A stretch of DNA of 55,020 nucleotides from Akkermansiaceae bacterium UBA1315. GTDB lineage: Bacteria > Verrucomicrobiota > Verrucomicrobiia > Verrucomicrobiales > Akkermansiaceae. Both the position numbers and the translations under genes were made by a program. Position 1 is the first letter of the stretch; every line of letters begins with the position of its first letter. The notes below the pieces were generated by a model. It saw only the letters and a list, made by a program, of their open reading frames with translations, made no database searches and was not told where the DNA came from. The DNA is taken from NCBI GenBank assembly GCA_002307065.1, contig DBTN01000004.1:35061-90080 (forward strand), in the 5' to 3' direction. This document shows positions 17,018 to 26,216 of the stretch, in pieces.

Positions 17018-19120
17018 ATGAACCGCCAATGGGTGATCGTTTTGTTGGGGATCGTTTTGTTTTCCGACCCGCTGTGGGGAAAATCGAATGAGGTAAAAAT
17101 CATCCGCTCGGTCACCAGCGGCGCTTGGTCGGAGGGAGCGACTTGGGAAGGTGGAAAAATCCCGGTCGCAGGAGATCGGGTGCAGATCCGCTTGGGGCAC
17201 AACGTGCTGTATGATGTAGCATCGGACGCGGCGATTCGTGCGATCCAGGTCGCCGGTCGACTGCGCTTCGCAACCGATCGTGACACCCGGCTGGATGTCG
17301 GGTTGATCCGGATCGAAGCGGGAGATGATTGGAAAGAGGGAGCCATCCATTGCCACGATTTGCCGCCGGCCCCGAAAGAAAGCGAAGCTTTGCCGACCTT
17401 GGAAATCGGAACCGCTGAGCAACCGATACCGGCTGGGAAAAAGGCGTTGGTGCGATTGGTTGCGTTTGAGGGCGATGATCCCGAGTGTTTGCCGGCGATC
17501 GTATGTGTGGCCGGGAAAATGGACATTCATGGAGCTCCGATGCGGCGGACTTGGGTGAAGCTCGGACAGGCGGCGGCTCCCGGCGAAAACCGGTTGTTCC
17601 TCGCCGAACCGGTCGACGACTGGCGCGTTGGCGATCGGGTGGTGATCACGGCGACTTATCGGCAACGTCCCTTTGCCGGAAACAAAACCGGTCATGTGAC
17701 GGATCGTCCGGCGAGTGAGGAACTGGGAATTGCGTCTTTTTCGCCTGACACGATGTCGCCGCGAGGTCGCATTCCGCAGAACTTGATCGTGCTGGATCAG
17801 CCGTTGGCATTTCCGCACGCGGCGTCGGATGGTGGTGCGGCGGAGGTTGCCAATCTGAGCCGAAATGTCGTGATCGAATCCGCCAATCCGAAAGGCGCAC
17901 GTGGTCATACGATGTATCACCGGTATTCCAAAGGGTCGATTGCCTACGCGGAATTCCGCGATCTTGGGAAAAGGAATTTGCTCGGGCGTTACCCGGTTCA
18001 TTTTCATCTCACCGGTGATACGATGCGCGGGAGTTCGGTGGTGGGGTTGTCGATTCGCGACAGCGAAAATCGTTGGATCGCATTGCATGGGACCAGTCAC
18101 CTGATTGTGAAAGACTGCGTCGGCTATCGCAGCGTCGGTCACGGATTTTATCTGGAAAACGGCCGGGAAGTTTACAATCGGTTGGATCGCAATCTTGCCA
18201 TCCAGGCGTTGATTGGCGACCCGCTCCCTGATCAGGCGTTGCCTTTTGATCTGAATGACGGCGCGGGGTTTTGGTGGGCGAATTCGAGAAATTCATTCAC
18301 GCGGAATGTTGCGGTCGAATGTGATCAACACGGGTTCCGTTTTGAGGCGGAAAAAACCGAAGCGTTTGATCCGGTGATCGAGATTCCGCAACCGGATGGC
18401 AGCGAGGCGAAGCAGGATTTGCGCACGATTCCGTTTCTTCGATTCGATGACAATGAAGCCCACGCTCAGCGGCGATTTGCCATCAACCTCGGTGGGATTC
18501 GCGGCATGGCCTACCGTCCCGGTGGCGGCGAGCAGCCGGAATCGATTGCTGGCAGTGTGGGAGGCGTCGGGCCGGATCGCCACCATCCTTTCATCATTCG
18601 GAACCTGAAGGTTTGGGACGCCCACTGGTCATTTCATGGCGGTTCGCCGTCGGTGTTAGTGGAAGGCATGAATCTGAGTGACGGCCAATATGGCATCTGG
18701 CGGTCGGTTGTTTCCCGCCATGAATACCGAAATTTGACGCTCGGGAAATTTGCTTCTTCGTCGCTTTATTTTCCGATGGGAGTGGAGGATGAGGAAAAAA
18801 TCCGGCTGGAAAACGGTTTGCCAACGTTTCCTCAAATCGAACCGGTGGACGATTTGCCGCCTGCGACGGTGGTGACACGCGTCGCAAACGAGGGGGAATT
18901 TCTGGTCGTGCGAGGCGTGACGATCGACAACGGCGAGGTGGTCGGGGTGCGGGTGAATGGTCAGGCGGCGACTGCGGATGAATCCGGATTTTCCGAATGG
19001 TCGGTGAAATTGGATCGAAAAACCACCACTGAAATTCTCGCCATTTCTGAAGACGCCGCCGGAAACAAAGAACCCAATCCGCATCGGATCGCGATTTTGG
19101 AGAGAGGATCGAGTGAATGA
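17018..19120 (+). CDS. Secreted G8-domain, right-handed beta-helix protein (CEMIP/TMEM2-like)
   Basis: This 700-residue protein has a signal peptide of about 22 residues. Residues 30-130 match a G8 domain (GAWSEGATWEGG, then a glycine-and-strand-rich stretch). Residues of about 290-600 look like parallel beta-helix repeats and contain GRYPVHFHLTGD, the motif seen in animal CEMIP/KIAA1199 and TMEM2 (hyaluronan-degrading proteins) and in fibrocystin-type proteins. The last 90 residues form an Ig-like or glucodextranase-B-like domain ending in EDAAGNKEPNPHRIAI. It starts 8 bp after the receptor stop, with a purine-rich AAGAGGG before the ATG, and overlaps the next gene by 4 bp, so translational coupling is likely. 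Domain similarity is clear; polysaccharide binding or cleavage is inferred, and its link to iron uptake is unexplained. Confidence 0.82.
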   Translation: MNRQWVIVLLGIVLFSDPLWGKSNEVKIIRSVTSGAWSEGATWEGGKIPVAGDRVQIRLGHNVLYDVASDAAIRAIQVAGRLRFATDRDTRLDVGLIRIEAGDDWKEGAIHCHDLPPAPKESEALPTLEIGTAEQPIPAGKKALVRLVAFEGDDPECLPAIVCVAGKMDIHGAPMRRTWVKLGQAAAPGENRLFLAEPVDDWRVGDRVVITATYRQRPFAGNKTGHVTDRPASEELGIASFSPDTMSPRGRIPQNLIVLDQPLAFPHAASDGGAAEVANLSRNVVIESANPKGARGHTMYHRYSKGSIAYAEFRDLGKRNLLGRYPVHFHLTGDTMRGSSVVGLSIRDSENRWIALHGTSHLIVKDCVGYRSVGHGFYLENGREVYNRLDRNLAIQALIGDPLPDQALPFDLNDGAGFWWANSRNSFTRNVAVECDQHGFRFEAEKTEAFDPVIEIPQPDGSEAKQDLRTIPFLRFDDNEAHAQRRFAINLGGIRGMAYRPGGGEQPESIAGSVGGVGPDRHHPFIIRNLKVWDAHWSFHGGSPSVLVEGMNLSDGQYGIWRSVVSRHEYRNLTLGKFASSSLYFPMGVEDEEKIRLENGLPTFPQIEPVDDLPPATVVTRVANEGEFLVVRGVTIDNGEVVGVRVNGQAATADESGFSEWSVKLDRKTTTEILAISEDAAGNKEPNPHRIAILERGSSE

Positions 19121-20769
19121 AATTTTGGGTGACGAAAAAGCGCCTTTTCGCGTTTCACGGATGGCTGGGCGTCGTGCTGGGGCTGCCGCTTTTTATCATT
19201 TGCCTCGCTGGAAGTTGCGCGGTCATGGCACCGGAAATCGATCGAATGATTTCATCGGATGCGCGCCTGACGCCGCCGTCCGATCCTGCGGCCACTCCGC
19301 TTTCGTGGGGCGCTTTGCTGGGGAAAATCGAAGCTGCCTGCCCAGGTGGGGAGGTGTTTCTGATGAATGCCGCGGATTCGCCTGACGGGGCGTGGTCGGC
19401 GACGGTCAACTATTCGCCGCGCGATTCACGCGTCGTTCTTTTTGATCCCTACACCGGGCAAGTTCAGAGTCAGCGGACCCCATTCAGTGTTCAGAGTTTT
19501 TTCCGGATCTTTCACAAGCAGTTGTTCATCTTGAGCGGGCCGTTTTGGCCGCATGGGCGGGTGATTGTTTGCGCGTTTGCCATGGTTCTTTTGGTCACCG
19601 CGGCGACCGGTTTGATGTTTTACAAATCGTGGTGGAAGCACCTGCTGCGGCTTCGCGTCGGAAAAGGCATGCGGACTTTTTTATCCGACTTTCACCGGTT
19701 TGTCGGGGTGTGGACGTTTCTGTTGGCGATTCTTTTTGCGGTGACCGGTTTGTGGTATTTGACCGAACGGTTGATGGAGGATTTTGGCCTCGCCGAGCAT
19801 GATCCGCAGCCTGCGTTGTCGGACGAAGTGAGAGCGCTGAGGCCTCCGCTCCTCGAGCGTTTGCCTCTGGATGAACTCGCGGAGCGGGCGCGGCGGAGTT
19901 TGCCGTTGGCGAAAATCGGGATGGTCATTTTGGGAAATCAGCCAAACGCGGTGACCGGTTTTTATTTCGAAGGCGGAGGGTTGCTGCCGGAAAGCGGGGT
20001 CGACCGGGTCTATCTTGACCCTTACACCGGAGAAATCGTCGGAAAAATCGAGTCGGGGAATTTAAATATCGGCAGAAAACTGGAGTCGCTGGTCAATCCG
20101 CTGCATTTCGGAAGATTCGGAGGATGGGTGACAAAATCGATTTGGACGGCCGCCGGGTTGGCGATCTCGGCAGGGATTTTGACGGGAGTCTGGATGTATG
20201 GGAGGCGGATGGGGAAAGGGGGAACCGCCATAAGCAAGCGCTGGACCCGTGCAGCGCTGGTGATGAATTTACTCATTCTGGGCATCGCCGGATTTTCGAC
20301 GGTGTCATTCATTCGAGGCATGATCGCCGGACCGCGAAATCCCTTTTCGTATCAACTCATGGGAACCGGTTCGGCCGGTCCGTGGACGGTGGAAGCGTTT
20401 CGCGAAGGGCAACGCGGAAAGGAAACCGGTCGGGTGAAATTCCGCTTTGCCTCCCAAGCGGATCCCAATTTCCGCCGGATCTTTGCTTGGCCGAGTCGCG
20501 AGGCCAAACCGGAAAATCCGACTCCGGTCCGAGGAAGTCGGAACGTTTTTTACGTAAAAATGAAAAATCCGAGCGGCGATTTCCGGCTGGGGATCGAGAG
20601 CTGGGACGGAACATTGCACGAAGTTTCCTTCGCCAAATCTCCCGCGGATACGCATTGGATCACGCCGCCCGCCGCGCAGCCAACATCGTGGACGGTGTGG
20701 ACAATTGTCGGCACGTTTTTCCTGGCAATCGGAGCTCCGACGGTGATCTGGCTGATACGCTTGTGGTGA
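19117..20769 (+). CDS. PepSY-domain inner-membrane protein with extra C-terminal domain
   Basis: This 550-residue protein belongs to the PepSY-associated membrane family, some members of which (for example FpvG) reduce siderophore-bound iron in the periplasm. Helices are visible at about residues 13-33, 150-170, 195-215 and 345-365, with conserved histidines in AFHGWLG, IFHKQLF and SDFHRFVG, and the family motif LHFGRFGGW before the fourth helix. Unlike its paralogue at 28403, it continues with a fifth helix (about 380-400), a roughly 130-residue periplasmic-looking domain and a sixth C-terminal helix. It overlaps the G8 gene by 4 bp (ATGA), confirming the operon. It is convergent with the ABC ATPase gene, 10 bp away. 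Ferrisiderophore reduction is an inference from family and context. Confidence 0.88.
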   Translation: MKFWVTKKRLFAFHGWLGVVLGLPLFIICLAGSCAVMAPEIDRMISSDARLTPPSDPAATPLSWGALLGKIEAACPGGEVFLMNAADSPDGAWSATVNYSPRDSRVVLFDPYTGQVQSQRTPFSVQSFFRIFHKQLFILSGPFWPHGRVIVCAFAMVLLVTAATGLMFYKSWWKHLLRLRVGKGMRTFLSDFHRFVGVWTFLLAILFAVTGLWYLTERLMEDFGLAEHDPQPALSDEVRALRPPLLERLPLDELAERARRSLPLAKIGMVILGNQPNAVTGFYFEGGGLLPESGVDRVYLDPYTGEIVGKIESGNLNIGRKLESLVNPLHFGRFGGWVTKSIWTAAGLAISAGILTGVWMYGRRMGKGGTAISKRWTRAALVMNLLILGIAGFSTVSFIRGMIAGPRNPFSYQLMGTGSAGPWTVEAFREGQRGKETGRVKFRFASQADPNFRRIFAWPSREAKPENPTPVRGSRNVFYVKMKNPSGDFRLGIESWDGTLHEVSFAKSPADTHWITPPAAQPTSWTVWTIVGTFFLAIGAPTVIWLIRLW

Positions 20770-20779
20770 AAAAACCGGT

Positions 20780-21712
20780 TCAGTCGCGCCGGGTCAGCTC
20801 GACAAAAACATCTTCAAGCGTCGCTTCGTGGCGGAAAAGCGAGCGCAATGGCCAGCCGTATTGATTGGCGAGATTAAAGATCCGTTCGCGGGCATCCGTT
20901 CCCGAATCGACCCAAACGGTGAAGCGCGTCCAGCCTTCATCGAGTGCTTCGGGAGTGACTTTTTTCACCCGGTCGAGCCGCGCCAGAGCGCCTCCCGCGA
21001 CTTCGGGATCGGCCTGGATTTCGACCTGCACGCGGCCAGCAGCACGCATTTGCCCGATGAGATTGGCCGGGCTGTCGTTTGCTTTGATCAAACCGGTGTC
21101 GATGATGACCACCCGATTGCAGATCATTTCGACTTCGGAAAGAATGTGTGTTGAAATCAGAACCGTATGATTTTGAGCGAGATGGCGGATGAGTTCGCGG
21201 ATCTGGCGAATTTGATTCGGATCCAGGCCGTTCGTCGGTTCGTCGAGAATCAGCAATTCCGGATCATGCACCAAAGCATCCGCCAGTCCGACGCGCTGGC
21301 GGTAACCTTTCGAGAGAGTTTTGATCATTTTTCGACGAACTCCTGCGAGGCCGCAGGTATCGATCACTTCATTCACCCGTCGGCGGGTATCGCCATTTCC
21401 CAATCCTTTGAGCTGGGCACGGAACCGCAAATATTCGCGGACTCGCATGTCATCATAGAGCGGAACATTTTCCGGCATGTAGCCGATCTTTCGCCGAGCC
21501 TCGATCGATTGGCGGAAAATATCGAAGCCCGCGATGCTTGCGCTGCCGGAGGTGGGCGGCAAATAACCGGTCAACATCCGGAGAGTCGTGGTTTTTCCTG
21601 CGCCGTTGGGTCCTAAAAAACCGACGATTTCTCCACGATCCACGGAAAAAGTGATGCCGCGGACGGCTTCGTGGCGGGCGTATCGTTTGGTGAGCTGGTT
21701 GACTTCGATCAT
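20780..21712 (-). CDS. ABC transporter ATP-binding protein (GldA/CcmA-like)
   Basis: This 310-residue nucleotide-binding subunit has Walker A GPNGAGKTT (around residue 36), a signature in the variant form LSKGYRQRVGLA, Walker B LLILDEPTNGLD and the switch histidine in ISTHIL. The last 80 residues form the extra C-terminal domain common to gliding/ABC-2-type exporters. No permease gene is adjacent: upstream is the divergent sucA and downstream the convergent PepSY gene, so the partner must lie elsewhere. The substrate is unknown. Confidence 0.92.
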   Translation of the reverse strand: MIEVNQLTKRYARHEAVRGITFSVDRGEIVGFLGPNGAGKTTTLRMLTGYLPPTSGSASIAGFDIFRQSIEARRKIGYMPENVPLYDDMRVREYLRFRAQLKGLGNGDTRRRVNEVIDTCGLAGVRRKMIKTLSKGYRQRVGLADALVHDPELLILDEPTNGLDPNQIRQIRELIRHLAQNHTVLISTHILSEVEMICNRVVIIDTGLIKANDSPANLIGQMRAAGRVQVEIQADPEVAGGALARLDRVKKVTPEALDEGWTRFTVWVDSGTDARERIFNLANQYGWPLRSLFRHEATLEDVFVELTRRD

Positions 21713-21852
21713 GTTTCTCAGGCGCGGAATACTGGGTGGGAAAAAGCCGCTTGTTCGGTTGACTCAGCGGAGTCCACCCCTTACTTAAGCGTTGTGCGTG
21801 GCGGGCCAAGCGGGAAATTCGCGGGCAGTCCGCCGATTATCCCACATTTCTC

Positions 21853-24633
21853 ATGAACTCTTCGGTTTCGGCCCGGCTTAACGCGGATTTGCTCGACGAC
21901 AAATACGCCCAGTGGTGTGAAGATGCACGTTCGGTTGAGCCGACGTGGGCAGCCTTTTTCGAAGGTTTTGAATTGGGTGCCGCCCAAGCGAAACGAAAAG
22001 AAGACGCCGCTGCCGCCGCGCCGGCTTCCGCCCCGTCCGCCAGCGGTTCAAGTGACGCAGACCTAGCGTTTTACGGAAAGGTCGTCAGCTTGGTTTACAA
22101 CTACCGAACCCTCGGTCACTCGCAGGCGAACATCAATCCACTGGAAGAAACTCCAGAACGCAATCCGCGGTTGAGCCTGGCTCAATTGGGCTTTAGCGAA
22201 GCGGATCTCGACCGAGAGGCATCCACCGCATTTTTCCGCCACGGCGATAAAATGAAGCTCCGTGACATGGTCGCCGCGCTCGAAGCGACTTATTCGGGCT
22301 CGATCGGCGTGGAGTTCATGCACATTCACAATACGACCGTCCGCCATTGGATTCGCGAACGGATCGAAAATCGTGTGAAACGCCCTGCGGATTCGACGGA
22401 TCGGAAGATCAAGTCGCTCCGATGGCTGCTGGAGGCCGAGGCCTTCGAAAATTTCATCGGGAAAAAATTCCTCGGCGAAAAGCGGTTCTCGATGGAAGGC
22501 GGCGAGGGCACGATGGTCGTGCTCAATGCGATCCTCGAAAGCTGTCCGGCCATGGGCGTGCTCGAAATCGAGATGGGCATGGCCCACCGCGGCCGCCTGA
22601 ACGTCCTCGCGAATTTCGTCCGCAAATCGCTGACGACCATTCTTTACGAATTCACGCCGAACTACGTGCCCGATCTGGTCGCCGGTGATGGCGATGTGAA
22701 ATATCACCTCGGCTACGAAAGCATCCGTGAGCTGTCCGACGGAAACGTCCGCGTCAGTCTCGCCGCGAACCCAAGTCACCTTGAAGCCGTCAACGCGGTG
22801 GTCGAAGGCAAAGCCCGCGCTCGCCAACGGGTGCTCGGCGACGACGGTGTGGCGACAGATCGCAAGCGCGTTTTGCCGATTCTTCTTCACGGCGATGCGG
22901 CTTTCGCCGGCCAGGGATCGGTCGCGGAAGTGCTCAATCTTTCCCAACTCCCTGGTTACCGGACCGGTGGTACGATCCACCTGATCGTCAACAACCAGAT
23001 CGGCTTCACGACTTCCCCGGCCGACGCTCGCTCGTCGTCCTACGCGACCGACGTCGCGAAAATGATCGATGCTCCTATTTTGCACGTGAACGGCGAAGAG
23101 CCGATGGAGCTGTATTGGGCTTCGCATTTCGCGTTGGAATTCCGCCAGAAATTCGGTCGCGACATCGTCCTCGACATGTATTGCTACCGTCGCCAAGGCC
23201 ACAACGAGGCCGACCAAGCGGCATTCACGCAGCCGATCATTTCGAAAAAAATCGCCGCTCGCGAAACCTTCGGCCAGATTTATAAAAAGCAGCTCGTCGA
23301 GCAGAACGTGATGTCGCAAGCCGACGCCGATGCTTTGGAACAAGGCATCTGGGATCACCTCGAAGCGGGTTATCAAAAAATGGTCCAGCTTTCCGAAGCC
23401 GGGGACCGCACGGTTTACAGTGGTTCCACCGCCGTCGTGCAGCCGGAGTACTCTCACGCCTCGGTGCCGACCGGTATCAGTCAGGAAAAACTCCAGCACA
23501 TCGGTAAGGTCCTCACGACGATTCCGGAAGGTTTCACTCTGCATCCGACGCTCGCGAAACGTTTCATCCCGCGGCGTGAAGAAGCGCTCGCAAATGGCGG
23601 GCCGATCGATTGGGCGTTCGCCGAGTCACTCGCATGGGGATCGCTTTTGATGGAGGGGAATCCCGTTCGCCTTTCCGGCCAGGACTGCCGCCGTGGCACG
23701 TTCTCTCAGCGCCATTCGGTTTTCTACGATTTCGAAACCCGCGACCGCTATATCCCGCTGGAAAATGTCGCTCCCGATCAGGCGAAATTCTGCGTTTATA
23801 ACTCGTTCCTTTCGGAGTTCGCGGTTCTTGGTTTCGACTACGGCTACTCGCTGGGTTATCCGAGCATGCTGACCCTTTGGGAAGCGCAGTTTGGTGATTT
23901 CTCAAACGGTGCCCAGGTCATCATCGATCAGTTCATTTCCTCCGCCGAGTCGAAGTGGCAAACGCCGAGCGACTTGGTGATGCTGCTGCCGCACGGCTAC
24001 GAAGGCATGGGGCCGGAGCACTCGAGCGCTCGTCTTGAGCGTTTCCTCCAGCTCTGCGCCGCGCAAAATCTGATCGTCGGAAACTTCACCACACCGGCTC
24101 AATATTTCCATGCGCTGCGCCGTCAAAAGCGCCGGGATTTCCGCAAGCCGCTGATTGTGATGACTCCGAAAAGCCTGCTCACCCGCGCCGAAGCAGTTTC
24201 TCAGGAATCGGATTTCCTCGAAGGTACCTGCTTCCAGGAAGTGCTGCCGGACATCAAAATTTTCCATAACCCCGCGGACGTCAATCGGGTGATCTTCTGC
24301 ACCGGGAAGGTTTTTTACGACCTCATCGCACATCGTCAGGAAAAAGGCCTCGAAAATGCTGCCATCATCCGCATCGAACAGCTTTATCCGTTCCATAGCG
24401 AAATGGTTTCCGCGATCATCGGCCAATACCCGAACGCGACGAACTTCGTCTGGTGTCAAGAAGAGCCGCTGAACATGGGTGCCTGGTCCTACATTTTCCC
24501 CCGCCTCGAAGAAGTCGCTGGCCAGAAAATCCGCTACGCCGGTCGTGGTCGCGCCGCCAGTCCGGCCGCCGGATCGAAGACCATCCACTACCGCGAACAA
24601 AAAGCCCTGCTGGCAAAAGCTTTCGAAATCTGA
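21853..24633 (+). CDS. sucA: 2-oxoglutarate dehydrogenase E1 component
   Basis: This thiamine-diphosphate enzyme decarboxylates 2-oxoglutarate and transfers succinyl to the lipoyl groups of SucB. The 926-residue protein has the family length. It begins with the short N-terminal E2-binding segment (LDDKYAQWCED, then WAAFFEGF) and shows the conserved IEMGMAHRGRLN, HGDAAFAGQG, NNQIGFTTSPADARSSSY, RRQGHNEAD and LLPHGYEGMGPEHSSAR blocks that shape the ThDP site. It starts at ATG 21853 without a Shine-Dalgarno sequence and is followed after 44 bp by sucB. The gene is GC-rich with few ACCGGT sites, as expected for a highly expressed gene. The lipoamide dehydrogenase gene is not in the window. Confidence 0.97.
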   Translation: MNSSVSARLNADLLDDKYAQWCEDARSVEPTWAAFFEGFELGAAQAKRKEDAAAAAPASAPSASGSSDADLAFYGKVVSLVYNYRTLGHSQANINPLEETPERNPRLSLAQLGFSEADLDREASTAFFRHGDKMKLRDMVAALEATYSGSIGVEFMHIHNTTVRHWIRERIENRVKRPADSTDRKIKSLRWLLEAEAFENFIGKKFLGEKRFSMEGGEGTMVVLNAILESCPAMGVLEIEMGMAHRGRLNVLANFVRKSLTTILYEFTPNYVPDLVAGDGDVKYHLGYESIRELSDGNVRVSLAANPSHLEAVNAVVEGKARARQRVLGDDGVATDRKRVLPILLHGDAAFAGQGSVAEVLNLSQLPGYRTGGTIHLIVNNQIGFTTSPADARSSSYATDVAKMIDAPILHVNGEEPMELYWASHFALEFRQKFGRDIVLDMYCYRRQGHNEADQAAFTQPIISKKIAARETFGQIYKKQLVEQNVMSQADADALEQGIWDHLEAGYQKMVQLSEAGDRTVYSGSTAVVQPEYSHASVPTGISQEKLQHIGKVLTTIPEGFTLHPTLAKRFIPRREEALANGGPIDWAFAESLAWGSLLMEGNPVRLSGQDCRRGTFSQRHSVFYDFETRDRYIPLENVAPDQAKFCVYNSFLSEFAVLGFDYGYSLGYPSMLTLWEAQFGDFSNGAQVIIDQFISSAESKWQTPSDLVMLLPHGYEGMGPEHSSARLERFLQLCAAQNLIVGNFTTPAQYFHALRRQKRRDFRKPLIVMTPKSLLTRAEAVSQESDFLEGTCFQEVLPDIKIFHNPADVNRVIFCTGKVFYDLIAHRQEKGLENAAIIRIEQLYPFHSEMVSAIIGQYPNATNFVWCQEEPLNMGAWSYIFPRLEEVAGQKIRYAGRGRAASPAAGSKTIHYREQKALLAKAFEI

Positions 24634-24677
24634 CCGGTTTGATCCTTTTTATCCCAATTTAGAACCCGCCTCTATCC

Positions 24678-26117
24678 ATGTCCCTCGACGTTAAAGTCCC
24701 CGCCGCCGGTGAATCGATCACTTCCGCCAACGTCGCCCGTTGGCATAAAAAAAACGGTGATTCGGTCAAAAAAGGCGAAGTTCTTGTCACGTTGGAAACC
24801 GATAAGGTCTCAAACGAATTGGAAGCCGATGGCGACGGGACACTGAAAATTTTGGTGAACGAGGGTGAAGAAGTTTCGATTGGGACGATCATCGCTCACA
24901 TTGAGCAGGACGGATCCGCCCCTGTCGCTTCCGAATCTCTGAAGAGCGCACCAGTTTCTGAAAAATCTCCCGCTCCCGAGTCCGGCGGTGCCGTGGTGGA
25001 AATCAAAGTCCCCGCCGCCGGTGAATCGATCACCTCCGCCAACGTCGCCGCATGGCGGAAAATGAGCGGAGATTTCGTCCAAAAAGGCGAGATTCTGGTG
25101 ACTCTCGAAACCGACAAGGTTTCCAACGAACTGGAAGCGGAAATTTCCGGGGAATTGAAAGTCCTCGTCCGCGAAGGCGAAGAGGTTTCCATCGGCACGG
25201 TCATCGCGACCATTGACCCGAACGTGAGCGCGTCTTCGGCTCCTGCTGCCGCTCCCGTTTCCACACCGGCTGCGGAAAAACCAGCCGCCGCGCCTGCGCC
25301 AGCCGCACCGGCTGCTGCCGCGCCATCGGCTTCCACCGAGGCTCCACGTCTCAAGCCCGATCTCTCTCTCGCTTCCGCTCCTGCCGATCGCGCACCGTCG
25401 ACCGCAGATAGCAGCGATGGCCGGACGACCCGCAAAAAAATGTCGATGCTGCGCCGCAAAATCGCGACGCATCTCGTCAATGCTCAACAAACGGCAGCGA
25501 TTCTGACGACGTTCAACGAGGTCGACATGACTTCGGTCATGGATTTGCGCAAACAGGTCCAAGAGGAGTTCATGAAAAAGCACGGCGTGAAACTCGGATT
25601 CATGTCGTTTTTCGTCAAAGCCGTCTCCCAAGCGCTGAAAGACGTTCCTGCCATCAATGGCCGCATCGAAGGCCAGGATGTTATCCAAAACCATTTCTAC
25701 GACATCGGCGTGGCCATCGGCACGGAAAAAGGCCTGGTGGTGCCGGTGCTGCGTGACGCGGATCAAAAATCGTTCGCCCAGATTGAGAAGGAGATCCTCG
25801 ACTACGCGAAGAAAGCCAAAGACGGAAAAATCACAATCGAAGATCTGACCGGTGGCGTCTTTACGATTTCCAACGGCGGAACTTATGGTTCGCTGCTCAG
25901 CACGCCGATTCTCAACCCGCCCCAAAGCGGCATCCTCGGCATGCACACGATCCAGCAACGTCCGGTTGCGCTCAACGGCCAAGTCGTGATTCGTCCGATG
26001 ATGTATCTCGCGCTTTCCTACGATCACCGGTTGGTGGACGGAAAAGAAGCCGTGACGTTCCTGATCCGCATCAAGGATTGCCTCGAATCGCCGACGCGTT
26101 TGTTGCTGGAAATGTGA
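24678..26117 (+). CDS. sucB: Dihydrolipoyllysine succinyltransferase (E2o) with two lipoyl domains
   Basis: E2 transfers the succinyl group from lipoyl arms to CoA. The 479-residue protein (E. coli: 405) carries two near-identical lipoyl domains with the lipoylated lysines K43 and K147 in ETDKVSNEL. An Ala/Pro/Ser linker (about 190-250) and the catalytic domain follow, starting near RRKIATHL and ending with the catalytic SYDHRLVDG. The roughly 35-residue peripheral subunit-binding domain, usually between linker and catalytic core and required to hold E1 or E3, is not recognisable. Human E2o also lacks it. It is 44 bp behind sucA and surely cotranscribed. Duplicated lipoyl domains are usual in pyruvate rather than 2-oxoglutarate dehydrogenases; the sucA pairing and the KVPAAGESI start favour SucB. 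Confidence 0.94.
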   Translation: MSLDVKVPAAGESITSANVARWHKKNGDSVKKGEVLVTLETDKVSNELEADGDGTLKILVNEGEEVSIGTIIAHIEQDGSAPVASESLKSAPVSEKSPAPESGGAVVEIKVPAAGESITSANVAAWRKMSGDFVQKGEILVTLETDKVSNELEAEISGELKVLVREGEEVSIGTVIATIDPNVSASSAPAAAPVSTPAAEKPAAAPAPAAPAAAAPSASTEAPRLKPDLSLASAPADRAPSTADSSDGRTTRKKMSMLRRKIATHLVNAQQTAAILTTFNEVDMTSVMDLRKQVQEEFMKKHGVKLGFMSFFVKAVSQALKDVPAINGRIEGQDVIQNHFYDIGVAIGTEKGLVVPVLRDADQKSFAQIEKEILDYAKKAKDGKITIEDLTGGVFTISNGGTYGSLLSTPILNPPQSGILGMHTIQQRPVALNGQVVIRPMMYLALSYDHRLVDGKEAVTFLIRIKDCLESPTRLLLEM

Positions 26118-26186
26118 TCCATTCAGGCGCTGACTGAGCGTTACGGAAGTCGATGTCTTGGACACCGACGGGAATGTGGCTTGACG

Positions 26187-26207
26187 AATTGAGACGAATT
26201 CTCAATT
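26187..26207. promoter_or_regulatory. Perfect palindrome before the second TonB receptor (Fur-like operator)
   Basis: AATTGAGA-N5-TCTCAATT is an exact inverted repeat ending 9 bp before the start codon. Its centre matches 10 of 14 defined Fur-box positions. TTGACG (26181-26186) followed after 17 bp by AATTAG (26204-26209) could be a promoter whose spacer is filled by the palindrome. If so, transcription would start almost at the ATG and the mRNA would be nearly leaderless (inference). Confidence 0.6.
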
Positions 26208-26216
26208 AGTCTCGCC

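Noticed and set aside
22063..23544. Open frame of 493 codons on the minus strand
   Set aside because: Antisense to sucA, no recognisable domain, composition typical of a shadow frame.
24810..26165. Open frame of 451 codons on the minus strand
   Set aside because: Antisense to sucB; rich in His, Arg and Phe as expected for a shadow of Ala/Glu/Lys-rich coding sequence.
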